A DNA stretch of 64,000 bases from Burkholderiales bacterium (GTDB taxonomy: Bacteria > Pseudomonadota > Gammaproteobacteria > Burkholderiales > Burkholderiaceae_D). A program made the position numbers and the translations under genes. Shown one piece after another: positions 9,241-20,059 of this stretch (position 1 is its first letter; each line of letters begins with the position of its first letter). Where the stretch lies: contig CANGAW010000009.1 of assembly GCA_947451925.1 (NCBI GenBank), positions 1 through 64,000 on the forward strand, written 5' to 3'. Under the pieces are notes generated by a model. It saw nothing but the letters and a program-made list of their open reading frames with translations, made no database searches and had not been told where the DNA came from.

Positions 9241-10467
9241 TTATGAACGGTAGTCTGCGTTGATGGTCACGTACTCATGCGATAAATCGCAGGTCCAGAT
9301 GGTGGCGGCGGCATCCCCGCGAGCCAGCGTCACCCGCACCGTGATTTCGCTTTGCTGCATCACGCGCTGGCCGTCTTGTTCCAGATAGTCGGGATTACGC
9401 CCGCCATGTTTTGCTACCCACACATCGTCAAGATAGAGGTTGAGCTTTTCCACATCAAGATCATCCACCCCCGCATAACCAATCGCCGCAAGGATGCGGC
9501 CAAGATTAGGGTCGGACGCAAAAAAAGCGGTTTTGACCAGCGGCGAATGTCCGATTGCGTACGCAATCTGCCGGCATTCTGCAACGCTCTTGCCTTCTTC
9601 AACTCGAATGGTGATGAACTTGGTGGCACCTTCGCCGTCGCGGACAATCATTTGCGCCAGCTCTTGCGCCAGTTCTGTGACGGCCTTGGCCAGTGCGGCG
9701 TACTCAGCACTTGCCGCGTCTTGCACGCTTAACTCGCCAGCACCAGTGGCAATCAGCATGAAGGAATCATTGGTCGAGGTGTCGCCGTCAATGGTGATGC
9801 AATTGAATGAAGCATTGGCTGCATCCTTCACCATCTTGTCCAGCAAAGGCTGGGCCACTTTGGCGTCGCATGCCAGAAAGCCCAGCATGGTGGCCATGTT
9901 CGGCTTGATCATGCCGGCGCCTTTGGAGATGCCGGTCAGGGTCACGCTCTTACCGGCGATGCTCACGGTTTTCGACGCGGCCTTGGGCTGGGTGTCGGTG
10001 GTCATGATCGCTTCGGCCGCATTGAACCAGTTATCTGCCCGCAGATTGGCAATCGCCGCTGGCATGCCGGCAACGAGTTTTTCAACGGGCAGCGGCTCTA
10101 AAATCACGCCAGTGGAAAAGGGCAGGATTTGCTCGGGCTGACATTCCAGCAAAGCGGCCAATGCTGCGCAGGTTGCGTTCGCGTTGGCCAGACCGGCCAA
10201 GCCGGTGCCGGCGTTGGCGTTGCCCGTGTTAATGACCAGCGCCTTGATCCCTTTGCCGGTGGCCAGATGCGCTTTTGACAGCTGTACCGGAGCGGCACAA
10301 AAACGGTTTTGGGTAAATACACCCGCAACGGTGGCCGTTGGCGCTAAACGCAGCACCAGCAAATCTTTACGACCCGGTTTTTTAATGCCGGCCTGGGCGA
10401 AACCCAATTCGATACCGGCGACAGGTTGCAGATTTGCGGCGATGGGGAGCGGAGAATTGACGGCCAT
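9241..10467 (-). CDS. argJ: Bifunctional glutamate N-acetyltransferase / ornithine acetyltransferase ArgJ
   Basis: Recycles the acetyl group between N-acetylornithine and glutamate in arginine synthesis, and may also make N-acetylglutamate from acetyl-CoA. The protein has 408 residues. It contains the autocleavage region [15 protein letters not shown]; the family cleaves between Ala and Thr to give alpha and beta chains, the new N-terminal Thr being the nucleophile. Other family blocks visible are [11 protein letters not shown] and [14 protein letters not shown]. It lies between secA and the DUF815 ATPase. Whether the enzyme is mono- or bifunctional cannot be told by eye. Confidence 0.96.
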   Translation of the reverse strand: MAVNSPLPIAANLQPVAGIELGFAQAGIKKPGRKDLLVLRLAPTATVAGVFTQNRFCAAPVQLSKAHLATGKGIKALVINTGNANAGTGLAGLANANATCAALAALLECQPEQILPFSTGVILEPLPVEKLVAGMPAAIANLRADNWFNAAEAIMTTDTQPKAASKTVSIAGKSVTLTGISKGAGMIKPNMATMLGFLACDAKVAQPLLDKMVKDAANASFNCITIDGDTSTNDSFMLIATGAGELSVQDAASAEYAALAKAVTELAQELAQMIVRDGEGATKFITIRVEEGKSVAECRQIAYAIGHSPLVKTAFFASDPNLGRILAAIGYAGVDDLDVEKLNLYLDDVWVAKHGGRNPDYLEQDGQRVMQQSEITVRVTLARGDAAATIWTCDLSHEYVTINADYRS

Positions 10468-10499
10468 TATTATTCGGTTTTCGGGGTTGAATAAAAAAA

Positions 10500-10594
10500 C
10501 GACACGGGATCCCGGCCTGCGCCGGGATGACGGAGTTTATTGGTATTGATTAAAAATACTGTCGCCCCAGCGCAGGCTGGGGTCCAGTGTCTTT
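10500..10594. repeat. Intergenic palindromic repeat, copy D
   Basis: It lies between secA and argJ. The left module has the hairpin GGGATCCCGGCCTGCGCCGGGATGAC, and the right module GCCCCAGCGCAGGCTGGGGTCC is followed by AGTGTCTTT, the same right terminus as copies B and C. The left terminus differs (ACGACACGGGAT), so this copy is degenerate or formed from two units facing each other. Confidence 0.65.
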
Positions 10595-10627
10595 GTCTTT
10601 AAATTTGACTTAAAAAGCAGTGCTTCT

Positions 10628-13375
10628 TTAAGCCAGCTTGCCGTGGCATTGCTTGTATTTTTTTCCACTTCCGCAAGGACAAGGATCGTTGCGTCCGACC
10701 TTGGGCATGACCTCGGCAGGCTCAGTCACTGCCATCGGCGCCAGCAGTTCTTCCGGTGCCAGTTCAGGATTGAAGTCGGCGTGCTGATAGTGCACGTTTT
10801 CCAGATGCGGCTGCGCCATCTGCTCTTCTGCCGCCTGAATTTCTTCCTGCGACTGAATGCGTACCGTCATCACCACGCGCACGACGTCGTTGCGGATCAG
10901 GTCCAGCATTTGCGAGAACAACTCGAAGGCTTCACGCTTGTATTCCTGCTTGGGATTTTTCTGCGCATAACCGCGCAAATGAATGCCCTGACGCAGATGG
11001 TCGAGCGCGGCCAGATGTTCACGCCAGTGCGTATCGATGCTCTGCAACATGACATTGCGCTCGAAGCCGCCAAATGAATCCTTGCCAACCACCGCCACCT
11101 TGATTTCATAGCTTTCATCGGCAGCCTGCAAGACGCGCGCAAGCAAATCTTCGACCGACAGATCGGGCTCGGCTTCCATCATCTGCTGCAAAGGCACGTC
11201 GAGCAGCCATTCATTGGCCAGCGCGTTTTGCAGGGTCGGCAGATCCCACTGCTCTTCCATGGATTCAGGCGGCACGTGGCTATGAAACAGTTCGGTAAAG
11301 ACGCCGTTGCGCAGCGAGATGCTCATCTCGCCCATGTCGGTGGCTTCCAGTAATTCATTGCGCTGGGTGTAGATGACTTTACGCTGGTCATTAGCCACGT
11401 CGTCATACTCAAGCAATTGCTTGCGAATGTCGAAGTTGCGTGCTTCCACCTTGCGCTGGGCTGACTCGATCGAGCGCGACACGATGCCGGCTTCGATCGG
11501 TTCGTCTTCCGGCATTTTCAGGCGTTCCATCACGGCGCGCACACGGTCGCCGGCAAAAATGCGCAACAGCGGATCGTCCAGCGACAGATAAAAACGCGAA
11601 GAACCGGGGTCGCCCTGACGACCGGAACGACCACGCAACTGATTGTCGATACGGCGTGACTCATGGCGCTCGGTACCAATGATGTGCAAGCCACCGGCTG
11701 CCACCACTTGTTCGTGCAAGGACTGCCACTCGTCGCGCAAGGTCTGCGCGCTGGCAGCCTTGCCGGCTTCGGCTATGCTGGTGTCGGCTTCTATGAGTTG
11801 AATCTGGCGCTCGACATTACCGCCCAATACGATGTCAGTACCACGGCCAGCCATATTGGTGGCAATGGTGATCATTTGCGGACGGCCTGCCTGCGCAATG
11901 ATTTCGGCTTCACGCGCATGCTGCTTGGCGTTCAACACATTGTGCGGCAGCTTGGCTTCGGTCAGTACTGAAGACAACTGCTCCGAGCTTTCAATCGAGG
12001 TCGTACCAACCAGCACTGGCTGACCGCGCGCATAGCAGTCGCGAATGTCGGCCACCACCGCATTGAGTTTGCCCTGGGCGTTTTTGAAAACCTGATCCTG
12101 CTTGTCTTTGCGCTGGCTTAAGCGATTCGGCGGAATGACCACCGTTTCGAGGCCATAAATTTCCTGGAATTCATACGCTTCGGTGTCGGCAGTACCGGTC
12201 ATGCCGGACAGCTTGCCGTACATGCGGAAGTAGTTCTGGAAAGTGATCGAGGCCAGGGTCTGGTTCTCGTTCTGGATGCGCACGCCTTCCTTGGCTTCAA
12301 CCGCCTGATGCAGGCCGTCAGACCAGCGGCGACCCGTCATCAGGCGACCGGTGAACTCATCAACGATCACCACTTCATCGTTTTGCACCACATATTGCTG
12401 GTCTTTGAAAAACAGCGTGTGCGCGCGCAGCGCCGCATACAAATGGTGAATCAGGTTGATATTGGTGGCGTCATACAAAGAAGCACCTTCGGCCAACAGA
12501 CCCATTTCGGTCAGAATCTGCTCGGCTCTTTCATGACCGGCTTCAGTCAGCAAAACGGTGTTGGCTTTTTCGTCCTTGGTGTAGTCACCCGGAACTTCAA
12601 TATGCCCTTTGCCGTCCGGCGTTTCTTCGCCGATTTGCAGCGTCAGACGCGGCGGCACCGCATTCATCTTGCGATACATCTCGGTGTGGTCTTCAGCCTG
12701 GCCTGAAATGATCAAAGGCGTACGGGCTTCGTCGATCAGGATCGAGTCAACTTCATCGACGATCGCAAACGCCAGACTGCGCTGCACCCGCTCGCGGGCT
12801 TCATAGACCATGTTGTCGCGCAGGTAGTCGAAACCGAATTCGTTGTTGGTGCCGTAGGTAATATCAGCGGCATAACCGGACTGCTTGGTCGCATGGTCAG
12901 CCTGCGACAGGTTAATGCCGGTAGAAAGGCCCAGCCAGCCATACAGGCGGCCCATCCATTCGGCGTCGCGCTGGGCCAGATAATCATTGACGGTGACGAT
13001 GTGCACGCCCTTGCCGGTCAGTGCGTTCAGATACGCCGGCAGGGTGGACATCAGGGTCTTGCCTTCGCCGGTTCCCATCTCGGCGATTTTGCCCTGATGC
13101 AGAACCATGCCGCCGATCAGCTGCACATCAAAGTGCCGCATCTTCAGTACCCGCTTGCTGGCTTCGCGGCAGACGGCAAAGGCTTCTACCAATATGTCGT
13201 CGGTGGTTTCGCCGGCAACAAGCCTGGCCTGAAAGGCCGGCGTTTTGGCTTTGAGTTCGTCGTCGGACAAGGCTTCAAGCGCGGGTTCGAGCGCATTGAT
13301 GTCGCGAACGTTTTTCTGCAGTTTCTTGAGCAGGCGCTGGTTGCGGCTGCCGAAAATTTGAGTCAGTAAGGACAT
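10628..13375 (-). CDS. secA: Preprotein translocase motor ATPase SecA
   Basis: The motor that drives secretory proteins through SecYEG at the inner membrane, 915 residues, the usual length for betaproteobacteria. It has Walker A GTGEGKT (101-107), the [19 protein letters not shown] block, a second nucleotide-binding fold containing [15 protein letters not shown], and the [17 protein letters not shown] scaffold region. At the C-terminus is a zinc-binding SEC-C motif ([16 protein letters not shown]) that binds SecB and lipids. A TAGAAT hexamer at 13464-13469 (read on the minus strand), about 90 nt before the ATG, is a possible -10 element. argJ, the DUF815 gene and mutT follow. Confidence 0.98.
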   Translation of the reverse strand: MSLLTQIFGSRNQRLLKKLQKNVRDINALEPALEALSDDELKAKTPAFQARLVAGETTDDILVEAFAVCREASKRVLKMRHFDVQLIGGMVLHQGKIAEMGTGEGKTLMSTLPAYLNALTGKGVHIVTVNDYLAQRDAEWMGRLYGWLGLSTGINLSQADHATKQSGYAADITYGTNNEFGFDYLRDNMVYEARERVQRSLAFAIVDEVDSILIDEARTPLIISGQAEDHTEMYRKMNAVPPRLTLQIGEETPDGKGHIEVPGDYTKDEKANTVLLTEAGHERAEQILTEMGLLAEGASLYDATNINLIHHLYAALRAHTLFFKDQQYVVQNDEVVIVDEFTGRLMTGRRWSDGLHQAVEAKEGVRIQNENQTLASITFQNYFRMYGKLSGMTGTADTEAYEFQEIYGLETVVIPPNRLSQRKDKQDQVFKNAQGKLNAVVADIRDCYARGQPVLVGTTSIESSEQLSSVLTEAKLPHNVLNAKQHAREAEIIAQAGRPQMITIATNMAGRGTDIVLGGNVERQIQLIEADTSIAEAGKAASAQTLRDEWQSLHEQVVAAGGLHIIGTERHESRRIDNQLRGRSGRQGDPGSSRFYLSLDDPLLRIFAGDRVRAVMERLKMPEDEPIEAGIVSRSIESAQRKVEARNFDIRKQLLEYDDVANDQRKVIYTQRNELLEATDMGEMSISLRNGVFTELFHSHVPPESMEEQWDLPTLQNALANEWLLDVPLQQMMEAEPDLSVEDLLARVLQAADESYEIKVAVVGKDSFGGFERNVMLQSIDTHWREHLAALDHLRQGIHLRGYAQKNPKQEYKREAFELFSQMLDLIRNDVVRVVMTVRIQSQEEIQAAEEQMAQPHLENVHYQHADFNPELAPEELLAPMAVTEPAEVMPKVGRNDPCPCGSGKKYKQCHGKLA

Positions 13376-13534
13376 GCTTGAATGGCTGTAAAAGGAAGGG
13401 CGTCCCGACTACCCGCTGCATGAAGCGACAATCTGGCGGCGTGCCGGTTTTACCAAAGGCGAGATTCTATCACGCAGGCCCCGAAAAACTGCCCTGCCCT
13501 GTAGTACACGATCGGCCTATGGTAAGGTGGCCGG

Positions 13535-14032
13535 ATGTCGAAATTACCTGCCTCATTTACACCGGCTCGAAGTAACGCTCAGCGCCCCACTACCCGTGGC
13601 GCGGCGGATTTTTTGCAGGGCAATGACAAGCTGGCCGCACTTTTGCCGAATGCCGCCCGGCTTGGGCGTTTACAGCAAGATTGTCTGGCACTGATGCCAC
13701 TGCAATTTGCCAGCTGTACGGTACTGCAAATCAGTGAGGAGCAATTAAGTATTGCAGTGCCTAATGCGGCGCTGGCCACGCGGATGAAGCAGCAATCCCC
13801 GAAGCTGCTTTCAGGCTTGCGCGAAAAAGGCTGGCCGATTCAAGAGATCAAACTGAAAATCCGGGTGCTGGCCCCGGAGCCGGCGCGCACGCCGCGCTCG
13901 CTGTTTTTGCCAACCGGGGCGGTGGCTTCGTTTGCCGAACTTGATAACAGCTTGCCAACGCATCCGCGCAATCAGGCTTTGAAAGAGGCGCTGCACAATC
14001 TGGTAGCGCGCCGGCAGAACAAAAAAGTTTAA
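13535..14032 (+). CDS. DciA-like / DUF721 family protein
   Basis: A 165-residue basic protein with a DUF721 fold at about residues 25-115 ([20 protein letters not shown] is the KH-like core) and a Pro/Arg-rich tail. DciA, from the same family, loads the replicative helicase DnaB in bacteria that lack DnaC. Presence between secA and lpxC is typical for betaproteobacteria. ATG 13535 has AAGGTGG (13524-13530) upstream. It is transcribed against its neighbours, and its last four bases overlap the 3' end of lpxC. The helicase-loader role is family inference. Confidence 0.8.
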   Translation: MSKLPASFTPARSNAQRPTTRGAADFLQGNDKLAALLPNAARLGRLQQDCLALMPLQFASCTVLQISEEQLSIAVPNAALATRMKQQSPKLLSGLREKGWPIQEIKLKIRVLAPEPARTPRSLFLPTGAVASFAELDNSLPTHPRNQALKEALHNLVARRQNKKV

Positions 14033-14964
14033 GCCGCAGCCCACTCTTCATCAAGCTGGCTGGCATAGGCCGCCGGTGCAGCCGAGACCTGATCAAAAGT
14101 CACAATTTCATAAGAATCAGGGTCGGCCAGCAAAGCCCGCAGCAGCTTGTTATTCATTGCATGCCCGGATTTGTGTGCGTTGTAGCTGGCCAATAAAGGA
14201 TGGCCGATCAGGTACAAGTCACCCATTGCGTCGAGAATTTTGTGGCGCACAAACTCATTTTTATAACGCAATCCGCCAGCGTTCAGAATGCGGAACTCAT
14301 CCATCACAATGGCGTTTTCCAGCGAACCGCCACGGGCTAAGCCCATGCCGCGCAAAGTTTCAACGTCTTGCATGAAACCGAAGGTTCGCGCCCGTGCAAT
14401 TTCCTGAATATAGGATTCAAGGCTCAAATCCACCTCGGCGGTCTGGCCGCTGCCATCAATGGCAGGATGATTGAATTCGATAAAAAATTTCAGTCTGAAG
14501 CCATGATAAGGCGAAAGCGTCGCCCATTTTTCCTGCGCGCCCGTGCCTTCACGCACTTCCACCTGTTTCAATACGCGAATGAATTTTTTCGCAGCTTCCT
14601 GCTCGATGCGACCGGCTTGCTGCAGCAAGAACACAAAGGACGCGGCCGAGCCGTCCATGATGGGAATCTCTTCTGCGGTCAGGTCGACAATGAGGTTATC
14701 AATCCCCAGTCCGGCGCAGGCTGACAACAAATGTTCAACCGTTGAAACCCGCACGCCGTCTTTTTCCAGCACCGAGGCCATGCGCGTGTCACCAACACCG
14801 TTGGCGGTGGCCGGTAATTCAATGACGGGATCCAGATCGATGCGGCGGAAAACGATACCCGAATCAATCGCACCGGCACGCAAAGTCAGTTCAACCCGGG
14901 TGCCGCAATGCAGGCCCACGCCGGTGGTTTTGATGGTTTGCGCGATGGTGCGTTGCTTAAGCAT
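14029..14964 (-). CDS. lpxC: UDP-3-O-acyl-N-acetylglucosamine deacetylase LpxC
   Basis: Zn-dependent deacetylase, the committed step of lipid A synthesis, in the cytoplasm. It has 311 residues. The zinc ligands and catalytic residues are visible: H78 in TVEHLLSA, H241 and D245 in [13 protein letters not shown], and H268 in [11 protein letters not shown]. It is the last gene of the dcw-linked run (ftsZ-prx-lpxC), and its 3' end overlaps the convergent dciA-like gene by 4 bp. The upstream spacer is very AT-rich and may hold its own promoter. Confidence 0.98.
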   Translation of the reverse strand: MLKQRTIAQTIKTTGVGLHCGTRVELTLRAGAIDSGIVFRRIDLDPVIELPATANGVGDTRMASVLEKDGVRVSTVEHLLSACAGLGIDNLIVDLTAEEIPIMDGSAASFVFLLQQAGRIEQEAAKKFIRVLKQVEVREGTGAQEKWATLSPYHGFRLKFFIEFNHPAIDGSGQTAEVDLSLESYIQEIARARTFGFMQDVETLRGMGLARGGSLENAIVMDEFRILNAGGLRYKNEFVRHKILDAMGDLYLIGHPLLASYNAHKSGHAMNNKLLRALLADPDSYEIVTFDQVSAAPAAYASQLDEEWAAA

Positions 14965-15063
14965 AGGCGGGAATTATTTTATTATTTTAAAAAGACAAAC
15001 CACAAAAGTCACCGAATCCAGCTCTGCGGCATGATCCGGCAACTTTATTTTATGCAGCAAATA

Positions 15064-15567
15064 TTACATCGCCGCCAGCATGGTTTCGGCATTCGAGACC
15101 TCAAACTTGCCGGGTGCTTCGACATGCAATTGGGTCACGACGCCGTCTTTGATCAGCATCGAATAACGTTGCGAGCGGGTACCCATGCCAAAGGCTGAAA
15201 AGTCAGCCGACAGACCCAGCGCCTTGCTGAAATCCGCATTGCCGTCGCCCATCATGCGCACGACGCCGGTGGCTTTCAGTTCACGGCCCCAGGCGCCCAT
15301 GACGAACGCGTCATTGACGGAAACGCACCAGATTTCGTCAACGCCCTTGGCATGCAGCTCTTTGGCATGCGCAATGTAGCCGGGCACATGCTGCGCCGAG
15401 CAAGTTGGCGTAAATGCGCCAGGCAGGCCGAACAGCGCAATGGTTTTGCCTTTGCTGATGTCGGACACATTAAAAGTATTCGGTCCGAGTGAGCAGCCAG
15501 CGGTCTCGGTTTCGATGAATTCGGCCAGTTTGCCTTCAGGCAGATGGTCGCCAATTTTGATCGTCAT
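15064..15567 (-). CDS. Peroxiredoxin, Prx5 type
   Basis: A 167-residue thiol peroxidase that reduces hydroperoxides in the cytosol. The active-site block PGAFTPTCS places the peroxidatic cysteine at residue 56, within the PxxxTxxC motif, and other cysteines at about 25 and 80 could resolve. The start at 15567 is preceded by AAAAGGAATATC, a good ribosome-binding site; the open frame extends 95 codons further only as non-coding read-through. Prx5-type genes between ftsZ and lpxC are frequent in Burkholderiales. The reductant (glutaredoxin or thioredoxin) is unknown. Confidence 0.92.
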   Translation of the reverse strand: MTIKIGDHLPEGKLAEFIETETAGCSLGPNTFNVSDISKGKTIALFGLPGAFTPTCSAQHVPGYIAHAKELHAKGVDEIWCVSVNDAFVMGAWGRELKATGVVRMMGDGNADFSKALGLSADFSAFGMGTRSQRYSMLIKDGVVTQLHVEAPGKFEVSNAETMLAAM

Positions 15568-15611
15568 AAATGATATTCCTTTTGCATGGGGTGACAGGTG
15601 GGCAGCACGAA

Positions 15612-15642
15612 GAAGAACCGCGCTTTGCACACGCGGTTCTTC
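15612..15642 (-). terminator. Hairpin downstream of ftsZ
   Basis: A perfect 11-bp stem (GAAGAACCGCG / CGCGGTTCTTC) with a 9-nt loop lies 38 nt past the ftsZ stop. On the minus strand it is followed by a T-rich but interrupted tract (TTCGTG). It may terminate or attenuate dcw transcription before the peroxiredoxin gene. Confidence 0.6.
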
Positions 15643-15679
15643 AGGCGCAGTATGCCGCGCCTGCCGATTTTTTGCAGAT

Positions 15680-16858
15680 TCAATCTGCCTGACGACGCAG
15701 GAAAGCAGGGATGTCGTAGGTTTCGGTGCCGTTACGCTCCATTGCCCGCACGGTCTCGGAAGCAGATTCACGACGCCATACTGCTGGCGTACGCACGGCT
15801 TCGAAGTTTTGCTTGGCAAAAGATTCGGTCGGGCTTGGTGCGGCAACCGCATCCGCGCCGTAAGTACCGGTCTTCAACATGGGCATTGGTGTGTTGACCA
15901 GTTGCGGACGACGTGAACGACCCAGACCGGTGGCAACGACGGTGACGCGAATTTCGTCGCCCATGCTGTCGTCGTAGGCAATCCCTTGCGCGATCGACGC
16001 ATCTTGCGCGGCGAAGGCACGAACCACGGCCATGACTTCCTTGATCTCTTTACCTTTCAGGGAATGGCTGGCAGTCACATTGACCAGCACGCCGCTGGCG
16101 CCTGACAAGTCCACACCATCGAGCAAAGGCGAAGCCACAGCCTGCTCGGCAGCGATGCGTGCGCGGTCAATGCCGGTTGCGACGGCGGTTCCCATCATCG
16201 CCTTGCCCTGCTCGCCCATGATGGTCTTGACGTCATTGAAGTCGACGTTGATATGACCGGGAACATTGATGATCTCGGCAATGCCGGCTACGGCGTTGTT
16301 GAGCACATCATCGGCGTGTTGCAGCCATTCCATCATGCTGTCGTCTTCGTAAATGTCTTCGAGCTTTTCGTTCAGAATCACGATCAGCGAATCGACATGC
16401 TTGGAAAGTTCATCCAGACCTTCGTCTGCAATCGCCATGCATTTCTGACCTTCGTAGGAAAAGGGCTTGGACACTACGGCAACGGTCAGTGCGCCCATTT
16501 CTTTGGCCACTTGCGCAACAATCGGTGCGGCGCCAGTGCCGGTACCGCCGCCCATGCCGGCAGCAATAAACACCATGTGTGCGCCGCGCAGTGCATCTTC
16601 AATGCGGCTGCGGGTTTCTTCGGCCAGCTGGCGACCCACTGCCGGCTTCATGCCTGCGCCCAGACCGCTTTCGCCGATCTGAATGACGTTATCTGCTTTT
16701 GACTGGGACAGTGCTTGCGCATCGGTATTGGCAACGATGAACTCGACACCGGACACGCCTTTGTTGATCATGTGCTGCACGGCATTGCCGCCTGCGCCAC
16801 CAACACCAACAACTTTAATGATGGTGCCCTTGGTATTTTCCAGCATTGTGATTTCCAT
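15680..16858 (-). CDS. ftsZ: Cell division tubulin homologue FtsZ
   Basis: GTPase that polymerises into the Z ring. It has 392 residues. The nucleotide-binding start GVGGAGGNAV is at about 18-27, the tubulin signature GGGTGTG at 103-109, and the T7-loop region ADVLNNAVAGIAEIINVPG-like segment follows around 180. After a variable linker comes the conserved C-terminal peptide ending DIPAFLRRQAD, which binds FtsA, ZipA and ZapD. It follows ftsA by 132 nt, and that spacer may hold a promoter. A strong hairpin lies downstream. Confidence 0.99.
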   Translation of the reverse strand: MEITMLENTKGTIIKVVGVGGAGGNAVQHMINKGVSGVEFIVANTDAQALSQSKADNVIQIGESGLGAGMKPAVGRQLAEETRSRIEDALRGAHMVFIAAGMGGGTGTGAAPIVAQVAKEMGALTVAVVSKPFSYEGQKCMAIADEGLDELSKHVDSLIVILNEKLEDIYEDDSMMEWLQHADDVLNNAVAGIAEIINVPGHINVDFNDVKTIMGEQGKAMMGTAVATGIDRARIAAEQAVASPLLDGVDLSGASGVLVNVTASHSLKGKEIKEVMAVVRAFAAQDASIAQGIAYDDSMGDEIRVTVVATGLGRSRRPQLVNTPMPMLKTGTYGADAVAAPSPTESFAKQNFEAVRTPAVWRRESASETVRAMERNGTETYDIPAFLRRQAD

Positions 16859-16990
16859 GATGACTCCCTGTGTAAAGCAGTTATTAGTCGTTAAACATCA
16901 CTGGTCGTGACGGCTAGCAATTAACAACTGCGAGTTAAGACAAAAAAATAAACAACCAAGATAAAACGGGTTCCTTGCCAAGGAGCGGGA

Positions 16991-18223
16991 TCAGAAATTC
17001 CCGAGGAACCACTCCTTCATACGCTGCCAGACTGCTTTCGCCGATCCGCCCTGACGATGCACAACCTGACCGCGCAAATACTGTCGCTTCGCTTCCATCA
17101 ACAATCCGAGCACCGTCGAATAACGCGGGCTCTTGACTACATCGGCCAGCTGACCGTTGTATTCGGGTATGCCAAGCCTTGCCGGCTTGAGAAAAATATC
17201 TTCGGCCAGCTCCAGCATGCCGGGCATCATCGCACTGCCACCAGTGAGCACAATGCCTGAAGACAGCACTTCTTCGAAGCCAGATTCGCGCACCACCTGA
17301 TGCACCAGCGAGAACAATTCTTCAACCCGCGGTTCAATCACGGCGGCTAATGCCTGCCGGGACAGGGAACGTCCGGCGCGCTCACCCAGACCGGGCACAT
17401 TGAAGGTTTCCGACGGGTCAGCCAGCAATTGCTTGGCCACGCCGTAATGCACTTTGATTTCTTCCGCTTCGGCCGTGGGCGTACGCAAGGCCATCGCGAT
17501 GTCATTGGTGATCTGGTCGCCCGCAATCGGAATGACTGCTGTATGGCGAATCGCCCCTTCCGTGAAAATCGCCACGTCGGTGGTGCCACCACCAATATCG
17601 ATGAGTACTACGCCGAGTTCTTTTTCATCGGCGGTCAGCACGGCGTCGGCCGAGGCCATTGGTTGCAAAGTCAGGTCCGAGACTTCGAGTCCGCAACGAC
17701 GCACGCACTTGATAATGTTTTGCACCGCTGACACGGCGCCAGTCACGATATGGACTTTGACTTCAAGCCGGATGCCGCTCATGCCTATAGGCTCGCGCAC
17801 GTCTTCCTGATTGTCGACGATGAATTCCTGCGGCACCGTATGCAGCAATTGCTGATCCGTCGGAATATTGACCGCCTTGGCCGTTTCAATTACGCGGGCT
17901 ACGTCGGCGGCAGTCACTTCCCTGTCCTTGATCGCTACCATGCCGCTGGAATTGAAGCTGCGAATATGATTGCCGGCGATGCCGGTCCAGACATAACGGA
18001 TCTGACAGTCGGCCATCAGCTCGGCTTCTTCAAGGGCGCGCTGAATCGACTCCACCGTCGCTTCGATATTCACCACCACGCCTTTTTTCAGGCCCTTTGA
18101 TTCATGCTGGCCCAGGCCGATTACTTCATGACGGCCGTCGGGCAGCACTTCAGCCACCACCGCCACCACTTTCGACGTGCCGATGTCGAGACCGACGATC
18201 AGATTTTTCGCGTCTTTTGTCAT
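16991..18223 (-). CDS. ftsA: Cell division actin-like protein FtsA
   Basis: Actin-fold ATPase that tethers FtsZ to the membrane. It has 410 residues. The phosphate-1 motif is GLDIGTSKVVAVVAE near the N-terminus, the phosphate-2 motif is VLIDIGGGTTDVAIF at about 205-220, and the adenosine motif is IVLTGGSAMMPGM near 335. The C-terminal amphipathic membrane-targeting helix is visible as KAVWQRMKEWFLGNF. It lies between ftsQ and ftsZ in the canonical order. Confidence 0.98.
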   Translation of the reverse strand: MTKDAKNLIVGLDIGTSKVVAVVAEVLPDGRHEVIGLGQHESKGLKKGVVVNIEATVESIQRALEEAELMADCQIRYVWTGIAGNHIRSFNSSGMVAIKDREVTAADVARVIETAKAVNIPTDQQLLHTVPQEFIVDNQEDVREPIGMSGIRLEVKVHIVTGAVSAVQNIIKCVRRCGLEVSDLTLQPMASADAVLTADEKELGVVLIDIGGGTTDVAIFTEGAIRHTAVIPIAGDQITNDIAMALRTPTAEAEEIKVHYGVAKQLLADPSETFNVPGLGERAGRSLSRQALAAVIEPRVEELFSLVHQVVRESGFEEVLSSGIVLTGGSAMMPGMLELAEDIFLKPARLGIPEYNGQLADVVKSPRYSTVLGLLMEAKRQYLRGQVVHRQGGSAKAVWQRMKEWFLGNF

Positions 18224-18263
18224 ATTTTTTTACTTTTTATGTTCAGGTTATTCATCATAAAAA

Positions 18264-19076
18264 TCATAACGTCTCCAGCCCGTCCGGTTTGGGTGAGGGC
18301 AAGGGCGCTGTTGCGCCAGCCGGCAAGCCCAGTCCGCGCGCGCGCAGTGCCAGCCCGTTCGGATAACGCATGTCCACACTCTCGATACGGCCGGGCAAAC
18401 GCTCGGCCAGTTGCGGATAGACACTGACGAAACGCTCTACCCTGGCCTGCAAGGCTTCACGATTGCGCTCGCGGCCCAGCTTCAAGCTAATGCCGTTGTT
18501 GAGTTCGGCCGTCCACGAATAGCGTTTCGACAAACTCAGTGCGCGGGGACGCAGCTTCACCGGCGCCAGCCACTGCTGCAAATCAGCCAGACGGGCGGCG
18601 ACTTCGTGCGCACTGTCGTCCGGGCCATCAAGCGCCAGCAGCTTGCCTTCCTGTTCCGCTTCATCGAGGTTGGCAATAAAAATAATCCCTTCGTTCGACA
18701 GCAAGCGCCCTTCCTGCTCGCCCCAGGTGCCCAACGCCACATATTCTTCGACCGACACGATTAATTTGTTCGGCCATTCGCGCCGCACCGATGCTCTGTG
18801 CACCCAGGGCACGGTTTCGAAAATCGTGCGCACCGCCTGCAAGTCAACAGTGAAAAAATTACCGCGCAATCGAGGCAAGGCCGTACTCATTACTGTGGCC
18901 CCATCGACATAACGCAATGGCGCCTGATGCAGGCCCTGTACCTTCACCACCCGCAAATCAAAAGCCGACTGCAAAGAAAATATTTTGAATGCAGCAAATA
19001 TCAGGACGAGCACAAAGACGCCGAGCATTGCCCGGGTCATCATGTTCAAGAGCCTGATGTCATGCCACATCGTCAT
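18264..19076 (-). CDS. ftsQ: Cell division protein FtsQ
   Basis: A bitopic inner-membrane divisome protein that links FtsA-side and FtsBLW-side proteins. It has 270 residues. A transmembrane segment (MLGVFVLVLIFAAFKIFSLQ) lies at about 18-37, then a POTRA domain (FDLRVVKVQGLHQAPLRYVD onward, about 40-110) and the FtsQ/DivIB beta domain (about 115-245). A WPNKLIVSVEEYVALGTWG block is typical. It starts 9 nt after ddlB and precedes ftsA. Confidence 0.95.
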   Translation of the reverse strand: MTMWHDIRLLNMMTRAMLGVFVLVLIFAAFKIFSLQSAFDLRVVKVQGLHQAPLRYVDGATVMSTALPRLRGNFFTVDLQAVRTIFETVPWVHRASVRREWPNKLIVSVEEYVALGTWGEQEGRLLSNEGIIFIANLDEAEQEGKLLALDGPDDSAHEVAARLADLQQWLAPVKLRPRALSLSKRYSWTAELNNGISLKLGRERNREALQARVERFVSVYPQLAERLPGRIESVDMRYPNGLALRARGLGLPAGATAPLPSPKPDGLETL

Positions 19077-19085
19077 CGTCCTTGT

Positions 19086-20057
19086 TTAAGCCGCAACCCA
19101 GTCGGGCGAAGGCTGCAAATCCAGCGCCGCCATGCGCAAAATTTCAATACAGAGTTCTTCATAATCGAGCCCGGCTTCCTTCGCCGACATAGGCACCAGG
19201 GAATGACTGGTCATGCCCGGCGAGGTATTAATCTCCAGCAGATAAGGCTGGTTGTCGGTGGCGCGCACCATCACGTCGGCGCGACTCCAGCCGCGACATC
19301 CCAGCGTGCGATAACTGTCCAGCACCAATTGCTGAATCTGCTTTTCCTGCTCGGCCGGCAAGCCGCTAGGACACAGATAACGGGTCTCGGTAGAAAAATA
19401 TTTGTTTTGATAATCGTAGTTCGCGTCAGGCGCAACAATGCGAATCACCGGCAGCGCGCGTGCGTCCTCGCCGCTACCCAGCACAGGACAGGTCAGCTCA
19501 ATGCCGCTGATGAATTCTTCAGCAATCACGGCGCGGTCAAATTTCGCTGCCTGCGCATAAGCTGCAGGCAACTGCGCCACGTCGGTAATTTTGGTCAGGC
19601 CCAGTGTCGAGCCTTCATGGGCTGGCTTGACGATCAGGGGCAGGCCCAGCGTTGCGGCCACTTTGCTCCAGTCCGTTTTTGCATCCAGCATTTCGAAGCG
19701 GGGCGTGCTCAAGCCATTAAACAGCCAGACCCGTTTGGTCATGGCCTTGTCCATCGCAATGGCCGAGGCCAGCACGCCAGGGCCGGTGTAGGGAATGCCC
19801 ATTTGTTCCAGCGCACCCTGCAAGCTGCCGTCTTCACCATAACGACCGTGCAATGCGATAAACACCCGGTCAAATTTTTCCGCCGCCAGTTCTGCCAGCG
19901 AACGTTTAGCCGGATCAAACGCATGCGCATCAACGCCACGCTTTTGCAGCGCTGCCAGTACGCCGGCACCCGACATCAGCGACACTTCGCGTTCAGCGGA
20001 ACGGCCGCCAAACAACACACCGACCTTGCCAAATTCCTGTTTCAGATTATTTGTCAT
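19086..20057 (-). CDS. ddlB: D-alanine--D-alanine ligase
   Basis: ATP-grasp enzyme that makes the D-Ala-D-Ala dipeptide for MurF. It has 323 residues. The N-terminal [14 protein letters not shown] motif (about 14-27), the [23 protein letters not shown] block, the ATP-binding [14 protein letters not shown] loop and the C-terminal [17 protein letters not shown] metal-binding segment are all present. It lies between murC and ftsQ with only two bases separating it from murC, the usual dcw position of ddlB. Confidence 0.98.
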   Translation of the reverse strand: MTNNLKQEFGKVGVLFGGRSAEREVSLMSGAGVLAALQKRGVDAHAFDPAKRSLAELAAEKFDRVFIALHGRYGEDGSLQGALEQMGIPYTGPGVLASAIAMDKAMTKRVWLFNGLSTPRFEMLDAKTDWSKVAATLGLPLIVKPAHEGSTLGLTKITDVAQLPAAYAQAAKFDRAVIAEEFISGIELTCPVLGSGEDARALPVIRIVAPDANYDYQNKYFSTETRYLCPSGLPAEQEKQIQQLVLDSYRTLGCRGWSRADVMVRATDNQPYLLEINTSPGMTSHSLVPMSAKEAGLDYEELCIEILRMAALDLQPSPDWVAA

Positions 20058-20059
20058 GT